Under the pieces are notes generated by a model. The model saw only the letters and a program-made list of their open reading frames with translations, made no database searches and was not told where the DNA came from. Shown here one piece after another: positions 1 through 6,421 of a stretch of 22,904 nt of DNA. Source of the DNA: Deltaproteobacteria bacterium. Its GTDB lineage: Bacteria > Desulfobacterota > DSM-4660 > Desulfatiglandales > Desulfatiglandaceae. The position numbers were made by a program, and so were the translations under genes. The stretch covers positions 1 to 22,904 of the forward strand of contig JAGHEC010000472.1 in NCBI GenBank assembly GCA_021159525.1. Reading direction: 5' to 3'. How positions within the stretch are numbered: the first letter of the stretch is position 1; every line of letters starts with the position of its first letter.

Positions 1-222
1 CACTGCCTCCCCTCCATGACGGGACAACAAAATGCATACGTAACGCTCGGCGACCGCCCCCTGACTCGTAATAGCCTTTATGGAAAGGCGGCAAAGGACT
101 ACCGTCTTATGGAAGACTATCCTTGGGGCTGGGTCAGAACGGATTCCAACGCTCTGCCGCCGTTCCCACGAGCTGTACTCGGTTTTTGTCCCGTCTTGGA
201 GGGGAGGCAGTGACCCCCACCC
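1..222. repeat. MITE-like repeat, left copy, with terminal inverted repeats
   Basis: Bases 1-27 and 186-212 are inverted repeats of each other with one mismatch (each outer end reads CACTGCCTCCCCTCCA), enclosing about 160 bp. The part from 108 to 222 recurs inverted at 22790-22904 with 7 mismatches in 115 bp and no gaps. The match runs ten bases past the inverted-repeat end, so the true element edge may lie outside the 212-bp unit. No transposase is encoded; the 65-codon frame across it has no recognisable features. Best reading is a non-autonomous, MITE-like dispersed element. Because the window starts at base 1 of the repeat, target-site duplication cannot be judged. Confidence 0.75.
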
Positions 223-530
223 GCCGGAGTAAGATTTCGGAATTCGGGCGAGACCTCTTCGGGTGAGGCCGTCAGGCCGCGTCAGACTCTTTGCCTGCAA
301 TTTTTCTCCAACATGCCAGGGAGTTTGTCCGCGGGGGTCAGCCGGCCCCCATCGCCCGTGCCGCAACTGCGTGTGTGCCGGCCATAAAAAAACCGTGGTC
401 TATTCAGGGGCCCACGGTCTTTTACTACATATATCCATTGGACCGGGGCGGACCTGTGCACCAGTAAAAATAGTAATAAAGCTTGTTCCATTCCTGTTTG
501 GACATGTTTTCTCCTGAGGCTTTTTCGCGG
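223..530. other. Intergenic stretch downstream of aroC, no gene seen
   Basis: The 308 bp between the left repeat and the aroC stop codon hold no convincing coding frame on either strand. The only structure I can support is the terminator hairpin at 386-418. Short frames here lack ribosome binding sites and recognisable protein features. Confidence 0.5.
386..418 (-). terminator. Intrinsic terminator of the aroK-aroC operon
   Basis: On the minus strand a 7-bp stem (ACCGTGG at 418-412 with CCACGGT at 398-392) with a 13-nt loop is followed by about six further T residues. It lies about 110 nt past the aroC stop, in the right orientation to end aroK-aroC transcription. Confidence 0.75.
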
Positions 531-1583
531 TTATGAAATGCTCTTTTTCCTGAGCCAGTGGTCGGCGAGCACAAGGGCCGCCATGGCCTTGAGTACAGGC
601 GCCACGCGGGGAACAGCACACGTGTCGAATCGTCCCTCGAGGCGCAGACGGGCAGGACGTCTTTCCCTGTCAATGGTGTCCTGCTCCATGGCGATGGAAG
701 GAATCGGCTTGACTGCGGCACGAAGCACAATATCGTCGCCGTTCGAGATCCCCCCAAGAATGCCCCCGGCATGGTTTGTTCTGAAACCGGCAGGCAAGAT
801 CGGATCGTTGTTCTGCGAGCCCCGCAGCCCGGCCACGGCAAACCCTTCCCCTATCTCCACCCCCTTTACCGCGCCCACGGACATAGCAGCCTTGGCAAGG
901 TCTGCGCTCAGCTTGTCGAACACGGGCTCTCCCAACCCTGCAGGGCAGCCGACGATCCGGACCTCCACAATGCCGCCAATGGAGTCCCCGGCTTGCCTTG
1001 CCTTCACAAGGGCATCTCTCATTTTGTCTACAACGCCCCTGTCAGGGGAGCAAAAGGGGTTGTCATGAACCGCATTCAGATCCACGTGGTCCACCCGGAC
1101 CCCTCCCATCTCGAGGGTGTAGGCAATGATGCGGATGTTCAGAGGCCCCAGGACCTTTTGGGCCACCACGCCGGCGGCCACCCTTGCCGCGGTCTCCCTG
1201 GCCGAGGACCTCCCGCCCCCCCTGAAGTCGAAATGGCCGTACTTTTCATAGTAGGCGCAGTCTGCATGGCCCGGTCGGAAGAGTGTACGAAGGACCTCGT
1301 AGGGTCCGCTCTCCACATCCTGGTTGGGGATGAGCAAGGCAATGGGCGCGCCGGTAGTGAGCCCCTCAAAGACCCCCGAGAGGATTTCCACCCGGTCTGC
1401 CTCGGATCGCGGCGTGTCCAGGGGAGTCCTGCCTGGCCGTCGTCTCGCCATTTCCTCTGTGAAGTCATCCTCGCATAAGGGAATGCGCGATGGACAGCCG
1501 TCTATGACCGCACCCACCCCCCTGCCGTGTGATTCCCCGAAGGTGGTGACCCTGAAGGCCTTGCCGAACGAGTTTCCTCCCAT
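531..1583 (-). CDS. aroC: Chorismate synthase
   Basis: AroC converts 5-enolpyruvylshikimate-3-phosphate to chorismate, the last common step to Phe, Tyr and Trp, using reduced FMN in the cytosol. The 350-residue product starts MGGNSFGKAF and carries the family signatures GESHGRGVGAVIDG near the N terminus and RSSARETAARVAAG near residue 125, plus the C-terminal RFDTCAVPR block. A longer frame exists upstream, but the ATG at 1583 is chosen because it has a GGGGAGG ribosome binding site about 10 nt upstream and matches the family N terminus. It starts one base after the aroK stop, so the two genes are almost certainly cotranscribed and probably translationally coupled. A terminator follows at 386-418. 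Length is normal for the family and no key motif is missing. Confidence 0.97.
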   Translation of the reverse strand: MGGNSFGKAFRVTTFGESHGRGVGAVIDGCPSRIPLCEDDFTEEMARRRPGRTPLDTPRSEADRVEILSGVFEGLTTGAPIALLIPNQDVESGPYEVLRTLFRPGHADCAYYEKYGHFDFRGGGRSSARETAARVAAGVVAQKVLGPLNIRIIAYTLEMGGVRVDHVDLNAVHDNPFCSPDRGVVDKMRDALVKARQAGDSIGGIVEVRIVGCPAGLGEPVFDKLSADLAKAAMSVGAVKGVEIGEGFAVAGLRGSQNNDPILPAGFRTNHAGGILGGISNGDDIVLRAAVKPIPSIAMEQDTIDRERRPARLRLEGRFDTCAVPRVAPVLKAMAALVLADHWLRKKSIS

Positions 1584-1584
1584 G

Positions 1585-2130
1585 TCAATGCGTCCTCCCC
1601 CTGGAGCCGGGAGCCTCAGCGGGCAGGGCCTCCATAATGGCCTGAGCAACCTCTTTCGGGGTCAGGCAATCCGTCTTTACCCTGAAATCGTGGGCCTGTT
1701 TGTAAAGGGCCATCCGTTCACCAAGGCAGGCCTCGATTTCCTGAAGCGCGTCGACCCTTCCAAGGGGGGGCCTGATGCGGCCCCGGTCCCGGTCCAGGGC
1801 CATCCGCTCCCTGATGACGCCGGGCGTTGCAGAAAGCCATACAAGCCAGCCTGTTTGCTTGAGCGCTCTGACGTTCTCAGGATCCATGACAACGCCTCCT
1901 CCGGCAGCGATAACGCACTGCTTTTCCAATGCCGCCGCCTCCACGGCCTTCCTTTCCATGCGCCTGAAATCGGGCCAACCCCTCTGCAGGATATAGTCAG
2001 GAACAGACATGCCGGTCTTTTCCTCGATGAGACGGTCCGTATCCAAAAACGGCATATTCAGATTTCCGGCCAACACCCTTCCCACACAGCTCTTGCCGCT
2101 GCAGCGATATCCGATCAACACGATGTTCAT
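1585..2130 (-). CDS. aroK: Shikimate kinase
   Basis: Shikimate kinase phosphorylates shikimate with ATP in the chorismate pathway. The 181-residue protein begins MNIVLIGYRCSGKSCVG, with the Walker A loop GYRCSGKS at residues 7-14. It shows the shikimate-binding residues DTDRLIE near residue 32, the GGG segment (AAGGGVV) near residue 78, and the lid/adenine region RGRIRPPLG near residue 116. The frame can be extended 14 codons, but the ATG at 2130 is preferred: the extension would run into the terminator hairpin just upstream and the family starts at this Met. The ribosome binding site is weak. It is the first gene of aroK-aroC and lies immediately after an attenuator-like leader (2153-2265). 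Its C terminus (EAPGSRGRTH) overlaps the aroC Shine-Dalgarno region. Confidence 0.95.
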   Translation of the reverse strand: MNIVLIGYRCSGKSCVGRVLAGNLNMPFLDTDRLIEEKTGMSVPDYILQRGWPDFRRMERKAVEAAALEKQCVIAAGGGVVMDPENVRALKQTGWLVWLSATPGVIRERMALDRDRGRIRPPLGRVDALQEIEACLGERMALYKQAHDFRVKTDCLTPKEVAQAIMEALPAEAPGSRGRTH

Positions 2131-2152
2131 GATTTCTTGTACGTCCCTGAGC

Positions 2153-2190
2153 AAAAAAAAGGCCGTGGGCAAATCTTCTTGCCCACGGCC
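2153..2190 (-). terminator. Attenuator terminator in the aroK leader
   Basis: Minus-strand hairpin with a perfect 12-bp stem (GGCCGTGGGCAA, 2190-2179, with TTGCCCACGGCC, 2172-2161), a 6-nt loop and then eight T residues (2160-2153). It ends only 22 nt before the aroK ATG, with no long gene upstream on this strand, so it would block aroK-aroC unless relieved. The 5' arm can instead pair with bases in the leader reading frame at 2227-2220, as expected for an antiterminator. Confidence 0.9.
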
Positions 2191-2205
2191 TTCAAACGGA
2201 ATATA

Positions 2206-2265
2206 TCATCGCATCAGGACATGGGCATAGCTCTCCCCCGGAAATAAAAATAAAAGCCCTGCCAT
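2206..2265 (-). CDS. Putative aroK leader peptide (19 aa, two Phe codons)
   Basis: A 19-codon frame MAGLLFLFPGESYAHVLMR ends with TGA 15 nt before the attenuator stem. It lies downstream of a promoter-like sequence at 2329-2357. Codons 6 and 8 are both TTT (Phe) and codon 13 is TAT (Tyr). A ribosome stalled at codon 8 would cover bases to roughly 2228 and leave TGCCCATG (2227-2220) free. That segment can pair with CGTGGGCA (2187-2180) in the 5' arm of the terminator: 8 bp including one G-U. A ribosome that reads on would mask it and let the terminator form. The Shine-Dalgarno is poor, and a shorter in-frame-shifted start at 2231 (MPMS) has a better one, so the peptide identity is inferred. 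Confidence 0.55.
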   Translation of the reverse strand: MAGLLFLFPGESYAHVLMR

Positions 2266-2328
2266 GCCTGGTGTCCGTTATTCATCTTCTTTTTCGACCT
2301 GCCATGTTTAAAATCGGGAAATGCGGGG

Positions 2329-2357
2329 TTCATAATCCATGGCGCCATTATTGTCAA
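2329..2357 (-). promoter_or_regulatory. Probable sigma-70 promoter of aroK-aroC
   Basis: On the minus strand TTGACA (2357-2352) is followed after 17 bp by TATGAA (2334-2329). The -35 box is perfect and the -10 box is 4 of 6. Transcription would start near 2322, giving a leader RNA of about 190 nt before aroK that includes the leader peptide and attenuator. Confidence 0.6.
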
Positions 2358-2491
2358 GCTTTTTTTTCATCTGTGCGGTTAGGCGTTTCACTGTTCACTG
2401 ACTGCAGGGTCTTAGAGGAAAAGACTGTTTCTTTGCAACCGTTCACGGGGGCTTGAGATCTCTTTGATAGACTGATATGAGAAAAGCGTAT

Positions 2492-2549
2492 CAGCCCGGA
2501 GGCCCGGAGCGGAAGAAAAACCCTCCTGCCCCTGTTCATTGAGCTGTTA
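2492..2549 (+). repeat. Dispersed repeat copy A (family shared with 22628-22709)
   Basis: About 40 bp starting CAGCCCGGAGGCCCGGAGCG and followed by an A-rich then CCCT-CTGCCCC segment recur inverted at 22709-22668 with few differences. The next bases (TTCATTGAGCTGTTA) resemble the ATTATTGAGCTGAT end of the copies at 14106-14138 and 22628-22660. It lies in the divergent aroK/cimA control region, upstream of both promoters. No coding function is visible. Confidence 0.6.
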
Positions 2550-2673
2550 CGTAAGGCAGGCAATCCCAAATTTGACCAAAAATCACACCTGAACGCTTAG
2601 GATTTTTCTTTACAGGTCGAACTTTTTCAGAACGTGTTCAACAACCCTTTTTTGCCGGAACCAAAAAAACAAC

Positions 2674-2702
2674 TTGACATCCAATCCCTCCGGAAATATA
2701 CT
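2674..2702 (+). promoter_or_regulatory. Sigma-70 promoter of the cimA-leu-ilv operon
   Basis: TTGACA (2674-2679), a 17-bp spacer and TATACT (2697-2702) form a near-consensus promoter. Transcription would start near 2709, about 35 nt before the leader-peptide ATG and about 220 nt before cimA. Confidence 0.88.
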
Positions 2703-2743
2703 CATAAAACTTTTCGGGAATTTCATTGATTGAGATATTAAAG

Positions 2744-2860
2744 ATGTTTGATTACCTGCACAGCATTATCGTCATTATCAGCGCAACAGGGATAAGTGTT
2801 TCCCTGTTGCTGCTCCTTTTGGTCGTCAGACTCAAATGCCCCGGCCTGATAATGACATGA
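2744..2860 (+). CDS. Branched-chain amino acid operon leader peptide (38 aa)
   Basis: The 38-residue frame starts MFDYLHSIIVIISATGISVS and continues with six consecutive Leu codons (2804-2821) and two Val codons (2822-2827). Seventeen or more residues are Ile, Val or Leu, the same design as ilv/leu leader peptides of enterobacteria. It lies between a strong promoter and an intrinsic terminator directly in front of cimA. Region 1 (CATTATCAG, 2773-2781) falls in the Ile/Val codons. Region 2 (2843-2854) falls in the last codons. Ribosome stalling at Ile, Val or Leu codons would therefore bias which hairpin forms. The Shine-Dalgarno (GAGATATTAAAG) is weak. The hydrophobic composition alone could mimic a small membrane peptide, but the alternative pairings make the attenuator reading much stronger. 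Confidence 0.9.
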   Translation: MFDYLHSIIVIISATGISVSLLLLLLVVRLKCPGLIMT

Positions 2861-2895
2861 TGTAAGCAAAACCCTTTAGAATCCGTTATCAGGCC
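2773..2895 (+). promoter_or_regulatory. Antiterminator and pause-hairpin segments of the cimA attenuator
   Basis: Region 1 (CATTATCAG, 2773-2781) pairs perfectly with region 2 (CTGATAATG, 2846-2854). Region 2 (GGCCTGATAA, 2843-2852) pairs perfectly over 10 bp with region 3 (TTATCAGGCC, 2886-2895). Region 3 is also the 5' arm of the terminator. These mutually exclusive 1:2, 2:3 and 3:4 pairings are the classical layout for ribosome-controlled attenuation. Confidence 0.88.
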
Positions 2896-2918
2896 AACCT
2901 GATAACGGATTTTTTTTT
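2881..2918 (+). terminator. Attenuator terminator before cimA
   Basis: A perfect 13-bp stem (ATCCGTTATCAGG, 2881-2893, with CCTGATAACGGAT, 2898-2910), a CCAA loop and nine T residues end at 2918. The cimA Shine-Dalgarno GGAG begins on the next base. No long gene precedes it, so it acts on the leader transcript. Confidence 0.95.
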
Positions 2919-2928
2919 GGAGAAAAAA

Positions 2929-4539
2929 ATGAAAGGTCACGTGATTCTTTATGATACGACCATGCGGGATGGGACCCAGGGCGAATACATCACCTTCTCG
3001 GCCGAAGACAAATTGCGCATAGCAAAAAAGTTGGATGAATTCGGCATCCCCTATGTGGAAGGCGGATGGCCCGGATCCAATCCTAAAGATGTCCGTTTTT
3101 TCGAGATGGCCAAAGGCTTTGATTTTCAGAATGTACGCATCACGGCCTTTTCCAGCACGCGCCGACCGGGCATGACCCCGCAGCAGGATGACAATATCCA
3201 GGCCCTTCTAAAGACCGGCATGAAGACCATCACCCTTTTCGGCAAAAGCTGGGACGTCCATGCCACCGATATCCTGGAGATATCCCTTGAGGAAAACCTC
3301 AAGATGATTCATGACACGGTGGCCTATCTGCGAACAGAGGGAAAGGAGGTCGTCTACGATGCCGAACATTTTTTTGACGGGTTCCGCGCCAATCCTTCCT
3401 ATGCCATGGAGACCCTCGCCGCTGCACAAGAGGGGGGGGCGGGCACTATTGTCCTGTGCGACACCAACGGCGGAAGGGTGCCCCGGGAGATCACGGAGAT
3501 GACGGACAAGGTCACGGGTCGAATCAAGGTTCCGATCGGCATCCACGCCCACAATGATTGCGGGCTGGCCCTGGCCAATTCTCTTGCCGCAGTGGAGGCG
3601 GGGGCCCGAATGGTCCAGGGGACCATTAACGGTTACGGCGAGCGGTGCGGCAATGTGGACCTGATCGCGGTCATCGGCAATCTGCAGTTCAAGATGGGGT
3701 ACTCGTGCGTGCCTGAGGAGAAGATCAAACAGCTGACTGAACTTTCCCGCTTTGTGAGCGAGCTGGCCAATGTGCCGCCCATGAATCAGCGTCCTTTTGT
3801 GGGGAAGAGCGCATTTGCGCATAAAGGCGGGGTTCATGTCAGCGCTATCCAGAAAAACCCCGCAGCCTACGAGCATATGGATCCCCAACTGGTGGGGAAC
3901 CGGAGGCGGGTCCTGGTCTCCGATCTGTCGGGAAAGAGCAATATTGCCTACAAGGCCCGGGAGATGGGGATCAAACTGGGGGGCAACGGCTATGACAGCC
4001 AGAGGATCGTGGCCGAGATCAAACATCTCGAAGACCAAGGATATCAGTTTGATGCGGCAGAGGGGTCTCTGGAGCTTCTCATAAAGAAGGTCACAGGCCA
4101 GTTTCATGAACCCTTTGTGCTGGAATCATTTCGGGTCACCACCGAAAAGAATCGTCTGGGCCCGAGCCCGTGCCAGGCCACAATCAAGATCTCGGTGGGC
4201 GATGAGGAAGAGATCACCGCAGCCGAAGGGGACGGCCCGGTAAACGCCCTGGATAATGCCCTGAGAAAGGCCCTGACCAAATTCTTCCCGCAGATCGAGG
4301 AGATGGGCCTGGTGGACTTCAAGGTGCGTGTCATTGACGGAAGCTGGGGCACCGGATCCAAGGTGCGGGTCCAGATCGATTCCAGGGACTCGCGGGAGAT
4401 CTGGTCCACCATCGGGGTATCGGAAAACATCATCGAGGCGAGCTGGCAGGCCCTGGCGGACAGCGTTCAGTACAAGCTTTCCAAGGAACAAGGGCAGGGG
4501 CTTTTGGACCACGAATACAGGATGCAGGCCGCAAATTAG
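2929..4539 (+). CDS. cimA: Citramalate synthase (2-isopropylmalate synthase-like)
   Basis: CimA condenses pyruvate with acetyl-CoA to (R)-citramalate, the threonine-independent entry to isoleucine. The 536-residue protein begins MKGHVILYDTTMRDGTQGEY. The DTTxRDGxQ catalytic signature is at 9-17, EGGWPGSNPKD near 44, and the metal-binding HAHND at about 206-210, all in the TIM barrel. A LeuA-type C-terminal dimerisation/regulatory domain covers about 390-530. The RDGTQGE and GGWPGSNP motifs fit the long citramalate synthase subfamily rather than true LeuA, and a separate leuA follows. The ATG at 2929, 6 nt after GGAG, is preferred to an in-frame TTG four codons upstream in the terminator tail. 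It heads the operon and is controlled by the leader attenuator. Assignment as CimA rather than a second LeuA is by motif and context, not by a test of substrate. Confidence 0.92.
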   Translation: MKGHVILYDTTMRDGTQGEYITFSAEDKLRIAKKLDEFGIPYVEGGWPGSNPKDVRFFEMAKGFDFQNVRITAFSSTRRPGMTPQQDDNIQALLKTGMKTITLFGKSWDVHATDILEISLEENLKMIHDTVAYLRTEGKEVVYDAEHFFDGFRANPSYAMETLAAAQEGGAGTIVLCDTNGGRVPREITEMTDKVTGRIKVPIGIHAHNDCGLALANSLAAVEAGARMVQGTINGYGERCGNVDLIAVIGNLQFKMGYSCVPEEKIKQLTELSRFVSELANVPPMNQRPFVGKSAFAHKGGVHVSAIQKNPAAYEHMDPQLVGNRRRVLVSDLSGKSNIAYKAREMGIKLGGNGYDSQRIVAEIKHLEDQGYQFDAAEGSLELLIKKVTGQFHEPFVLESFRVTTEKNRLGPSPCQATIKISVGDEEEITAAEGDGPVNALDNALRKALTKFFPQIEEMGLVDFKVRVIDGSWGTGSKVRVQIDSRDSREIWSTIGVSENIIEASWQALADSVQYKLSKEQGQGLLDHEYRMQAAN

Positions 4540-4812
4540 GGAAGTTGATCATGATAAAAACCAGACAGGATACAGATGCACGGGACCACAGGGAGGAATG
4601 CGCCGCAGATGCTTTTAAAAAGAGTTGTCTGCGGAGGGTCCTTATGGCGAATTGCACGGCCGGGAGATAGAGAATGGGCGGAACAAAAGGCTTATGCCTG
4701 AACTCCAAAGAGGCGCCGGGTGATGATGCATCCCGGTCGGGGGTCTGCCCTGAGCCTTTATAACAAGTCGCTGCCGCGGTTCGATGCAGTTGAGCCATAA
4801 GGAGACCATAAG
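4540..4812 (+). other. cimA-leuA intergenic region with hairpin and a 39-codon frame
   Basis: This 273-bp gap within the operon holds a CCGCAGA/TCTGCGG stem with a long loop (about 4612-4643) and no T tract. A 39-codon frame (4551-4670) starts MIKTRQDTDARDHREE 11 nt after the cimA stop. The frame has no recognised domain and only a fair Shine-Dalgarno (AGGGAAG). I see no promoter consensus. It may be a spacer, an RNA-processing site or a decayed gene. Confidence 0.35.
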
Positions 4813-6357
4813 ATGGAAGACCGTGTAATTATTTTTGATACTACGCTCAGAGACGGGGAACAATCCCCGGGGGCCAGCATGAATGCAGCCGAGAAGCTGC
4901 GCCTGGCCCATCAGCTGGAACGATTAGGGGTTGACGTGCTGGAGGCGGGGTTTCCCGCCTCATCGCCCGGCGATTTTGAATCGGTCCGCTTGATCGCCGA
5001 CAAAATTCGCAATGTTCAGGTAACGGCCCTGGCAAGGACGTCCCGAAACGATATTGACACGGCATGGGAGGCGATCCGCGGGGCAGCCGCCCCCAGAATC
5101 CACACCTTTATCGCCACCTCGGACATCCACCTGGCCCACAAGCTCAAGATGGATCGGGATCAGGTGATCCGGGAGGCTATCGATGCGGTAAGACATGCCA
5201 AGGGTTTTACAGACAATGTCGAGTTTTCCGCAGAAGACGGAACCCGCTCTGACAGAGATTACCTGTGCAAGGTGTTTGAGGCGGTGATCGAGGCAGGGGC
5301 TGCGACTGTCAATCTCCCGGACACGGTCGGATATGCCCTTCCCGACGAGTATGCCGACCTGATCCGATATGTACGGGACCATACCCCCAACATCCACAGG
5401 GCCGTGCTGAGCGTCCACTGCCACAATGACCTGGGCCTGGCAACGGCCAACACCCTGGCAGGGATCAGGGCCGGGGCCCGTCAGGCTGAAGTCACCATCA
5501 ACGGCATTGGCGAGCGGGCCGGCAACACCTCCCTTGAAGAGGTGGTCATGGCCATCCGTACGCGCAAGGACCTGGTCAATCTCGCCACTGGCATTGACTC
5601 CGGCCAGATCCATCCCACCAGCCGGCTCACCTCTATGATTACCGGGATCGTGGTGCAGCCCAACAAGGCCATTGTGGGCGCTAATGCCTTTGCCCATGAG
5701 GCCGGCATCCACCAGGACGGCGTCCTGAAAAACCCCATGACCTATGAGATCATGGCGCCGGAGACCGTGGGCCTTGCCAGGAACCGTCTTGTCCTGGGAA
5801 AACACTCAGGAAGACACGCGTTCAGGGACAAGTTGTCCCAGATGGGTTATGATCTGTCTTCTGAGGAGCTGGACAGGCTCTTTGCCAGATTCAAGGAGTT
5901 GAGCGACAAGCGTAAAGAGATCCTGGAGGAGGATATCGAGGTCCTGGTGGCCGAGGAAATCCTGAGGGTGCCGGATCAGTATGAGCTGACCTATCTCAAT
6001 GTGGTCAGCGGCACGGTGGAGGTCCCCACGGCGACCGTCAAGCTCCTCATTGACGGGAAAGAGGTCAAGGGAGCGGGTTTTGGCGTAGGCCCCATTGACG
6101 CCACATTCAATACCATTGCCAAGATGACCGGGAGCAGATCCAGGCTGATGCGCTTTTCGGTCAACGCCATTACCGGTGGCATGGACGCCCAGGGCGAGGT
6201 GATGGTGAGGCTTCAGGAAAACGGCCTGGTGGCCTTGGGCAAGGGGGCTGATCCGGACATCATCACTGCCAGCGCCAAGGCCTATGTCAACGGTCTCAAC
6301 CGCCTGGAATACTTAAAGCAAAATCCGAGACTCTCGCCCAGCGAGGGGCTGCGGTAA
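4813..6357 (+). CDS. leuA: 2-isopropylmalate synthase
   Basis: LeuA makes 2-isopropylmalate from 2-oxoisovalerate and acetyl-CoA, the committed step to leucine. The 514-residue product has DTTLRDGEQSPG at 9-20, EAGFPASSPGD near 46, and the metal ligands HCHND at 202-206. NGIGERAGNTSLEEVVMA follows near 230 and HEAGIHQDGVLKN near 296. The C-terminal LeuA dimer domain with the GxGVGPIDA segment (about 420-425) is where leucine feedback inhibition acts in the family. The start has AAGGAG 8 nt upstream. It matches the bacterial long LeuA form in length. Having both this and CimA in one operon separates leucine and isoleucine entry reactions under a single attenuator. Confidence 0.96.
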   Translation: MEDRVIIFDTTLRDGEQSPGASMNAAEKLRLAHQLERLGVDVLEAGFPASSPGDFESVRLIADKIRNVQVTALARTSRNDIDTAWEAIRGAAAPRIHTFIATSDIHLAHKLKMDRDQVIREAIDAVRHAKGFTDNVEFSAEDGTRSDRDYLCKVFEAVIEAGAATVNLPDTVGYALPDEYADLIRYVRDHTPNIHRAVLSVHCHNDLGLATANTLAGIRAGARQAEVTINGIGERAGNTSLEEVVMAIRTRKDLVNLATGIDSGQIHPTSRLTSMITGIVVQPNKAIVGANAFAHEAGIHQDGVLKNPMTYEIMAPETVGLARNRLVLGKHSGRHAFRDKLSQMGYDLSSEELDRLFARFKELSDKRKEILEEDIEVLVAEEILRVPDQYELTYLNVVSGTVEVPTATVKLLIDGKEVKGAGFGVGPIDATFNTIAKMTGSRSRLMRFSVNAITGGMDAQGEVMVRLQENGLVALGKGADPDIITASAKAYVNGLNRLEYLKQNPRLSPSEGLR

Positions 6358-6421
6358 ACGGAATATCGGATCCGGAATATTGATAGGAGGCAAATCTGAT
6401 GCGAAGAGAGGAAAATCATTT

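Noticed and set aside
16..213. 65-codon frame inside the left repeat
   Set aside because: It spans the inverted-repeat element end to end, including its terminal repeats, so it is a by-product of the repeat rather than a gene.
558..1478. 306-codon plus-strand frame antisense to aroC
   Set aside because: Fully overlaps aroC, lacks a ribosome binding site and shows no domain.
1324..2247. 307-codon plus-strand frame across aroC/aroK
   Set aside because: It is the antisense shadow of two confidently identified genes, with proline/arginine-rich low-complexity composition and no family motif.
3208..4107. 299-codon minus-strand frame within cimA
   Set aside because: Antisense to a clear citramalate synthase and mirrors its codon bias; the same holds for long minus-strand frames within leuA, ilvB, ilvC and leuB.
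4813..6357. leuA as a duplicate of cimA
   Set aside because: The two share the TIM-barrel plan, but motifs differ (RDGEQSPG versus RDGTQGEY; FPASSPGD versus WPGSNPKD), so they are separate family members rather than a recent duplication.
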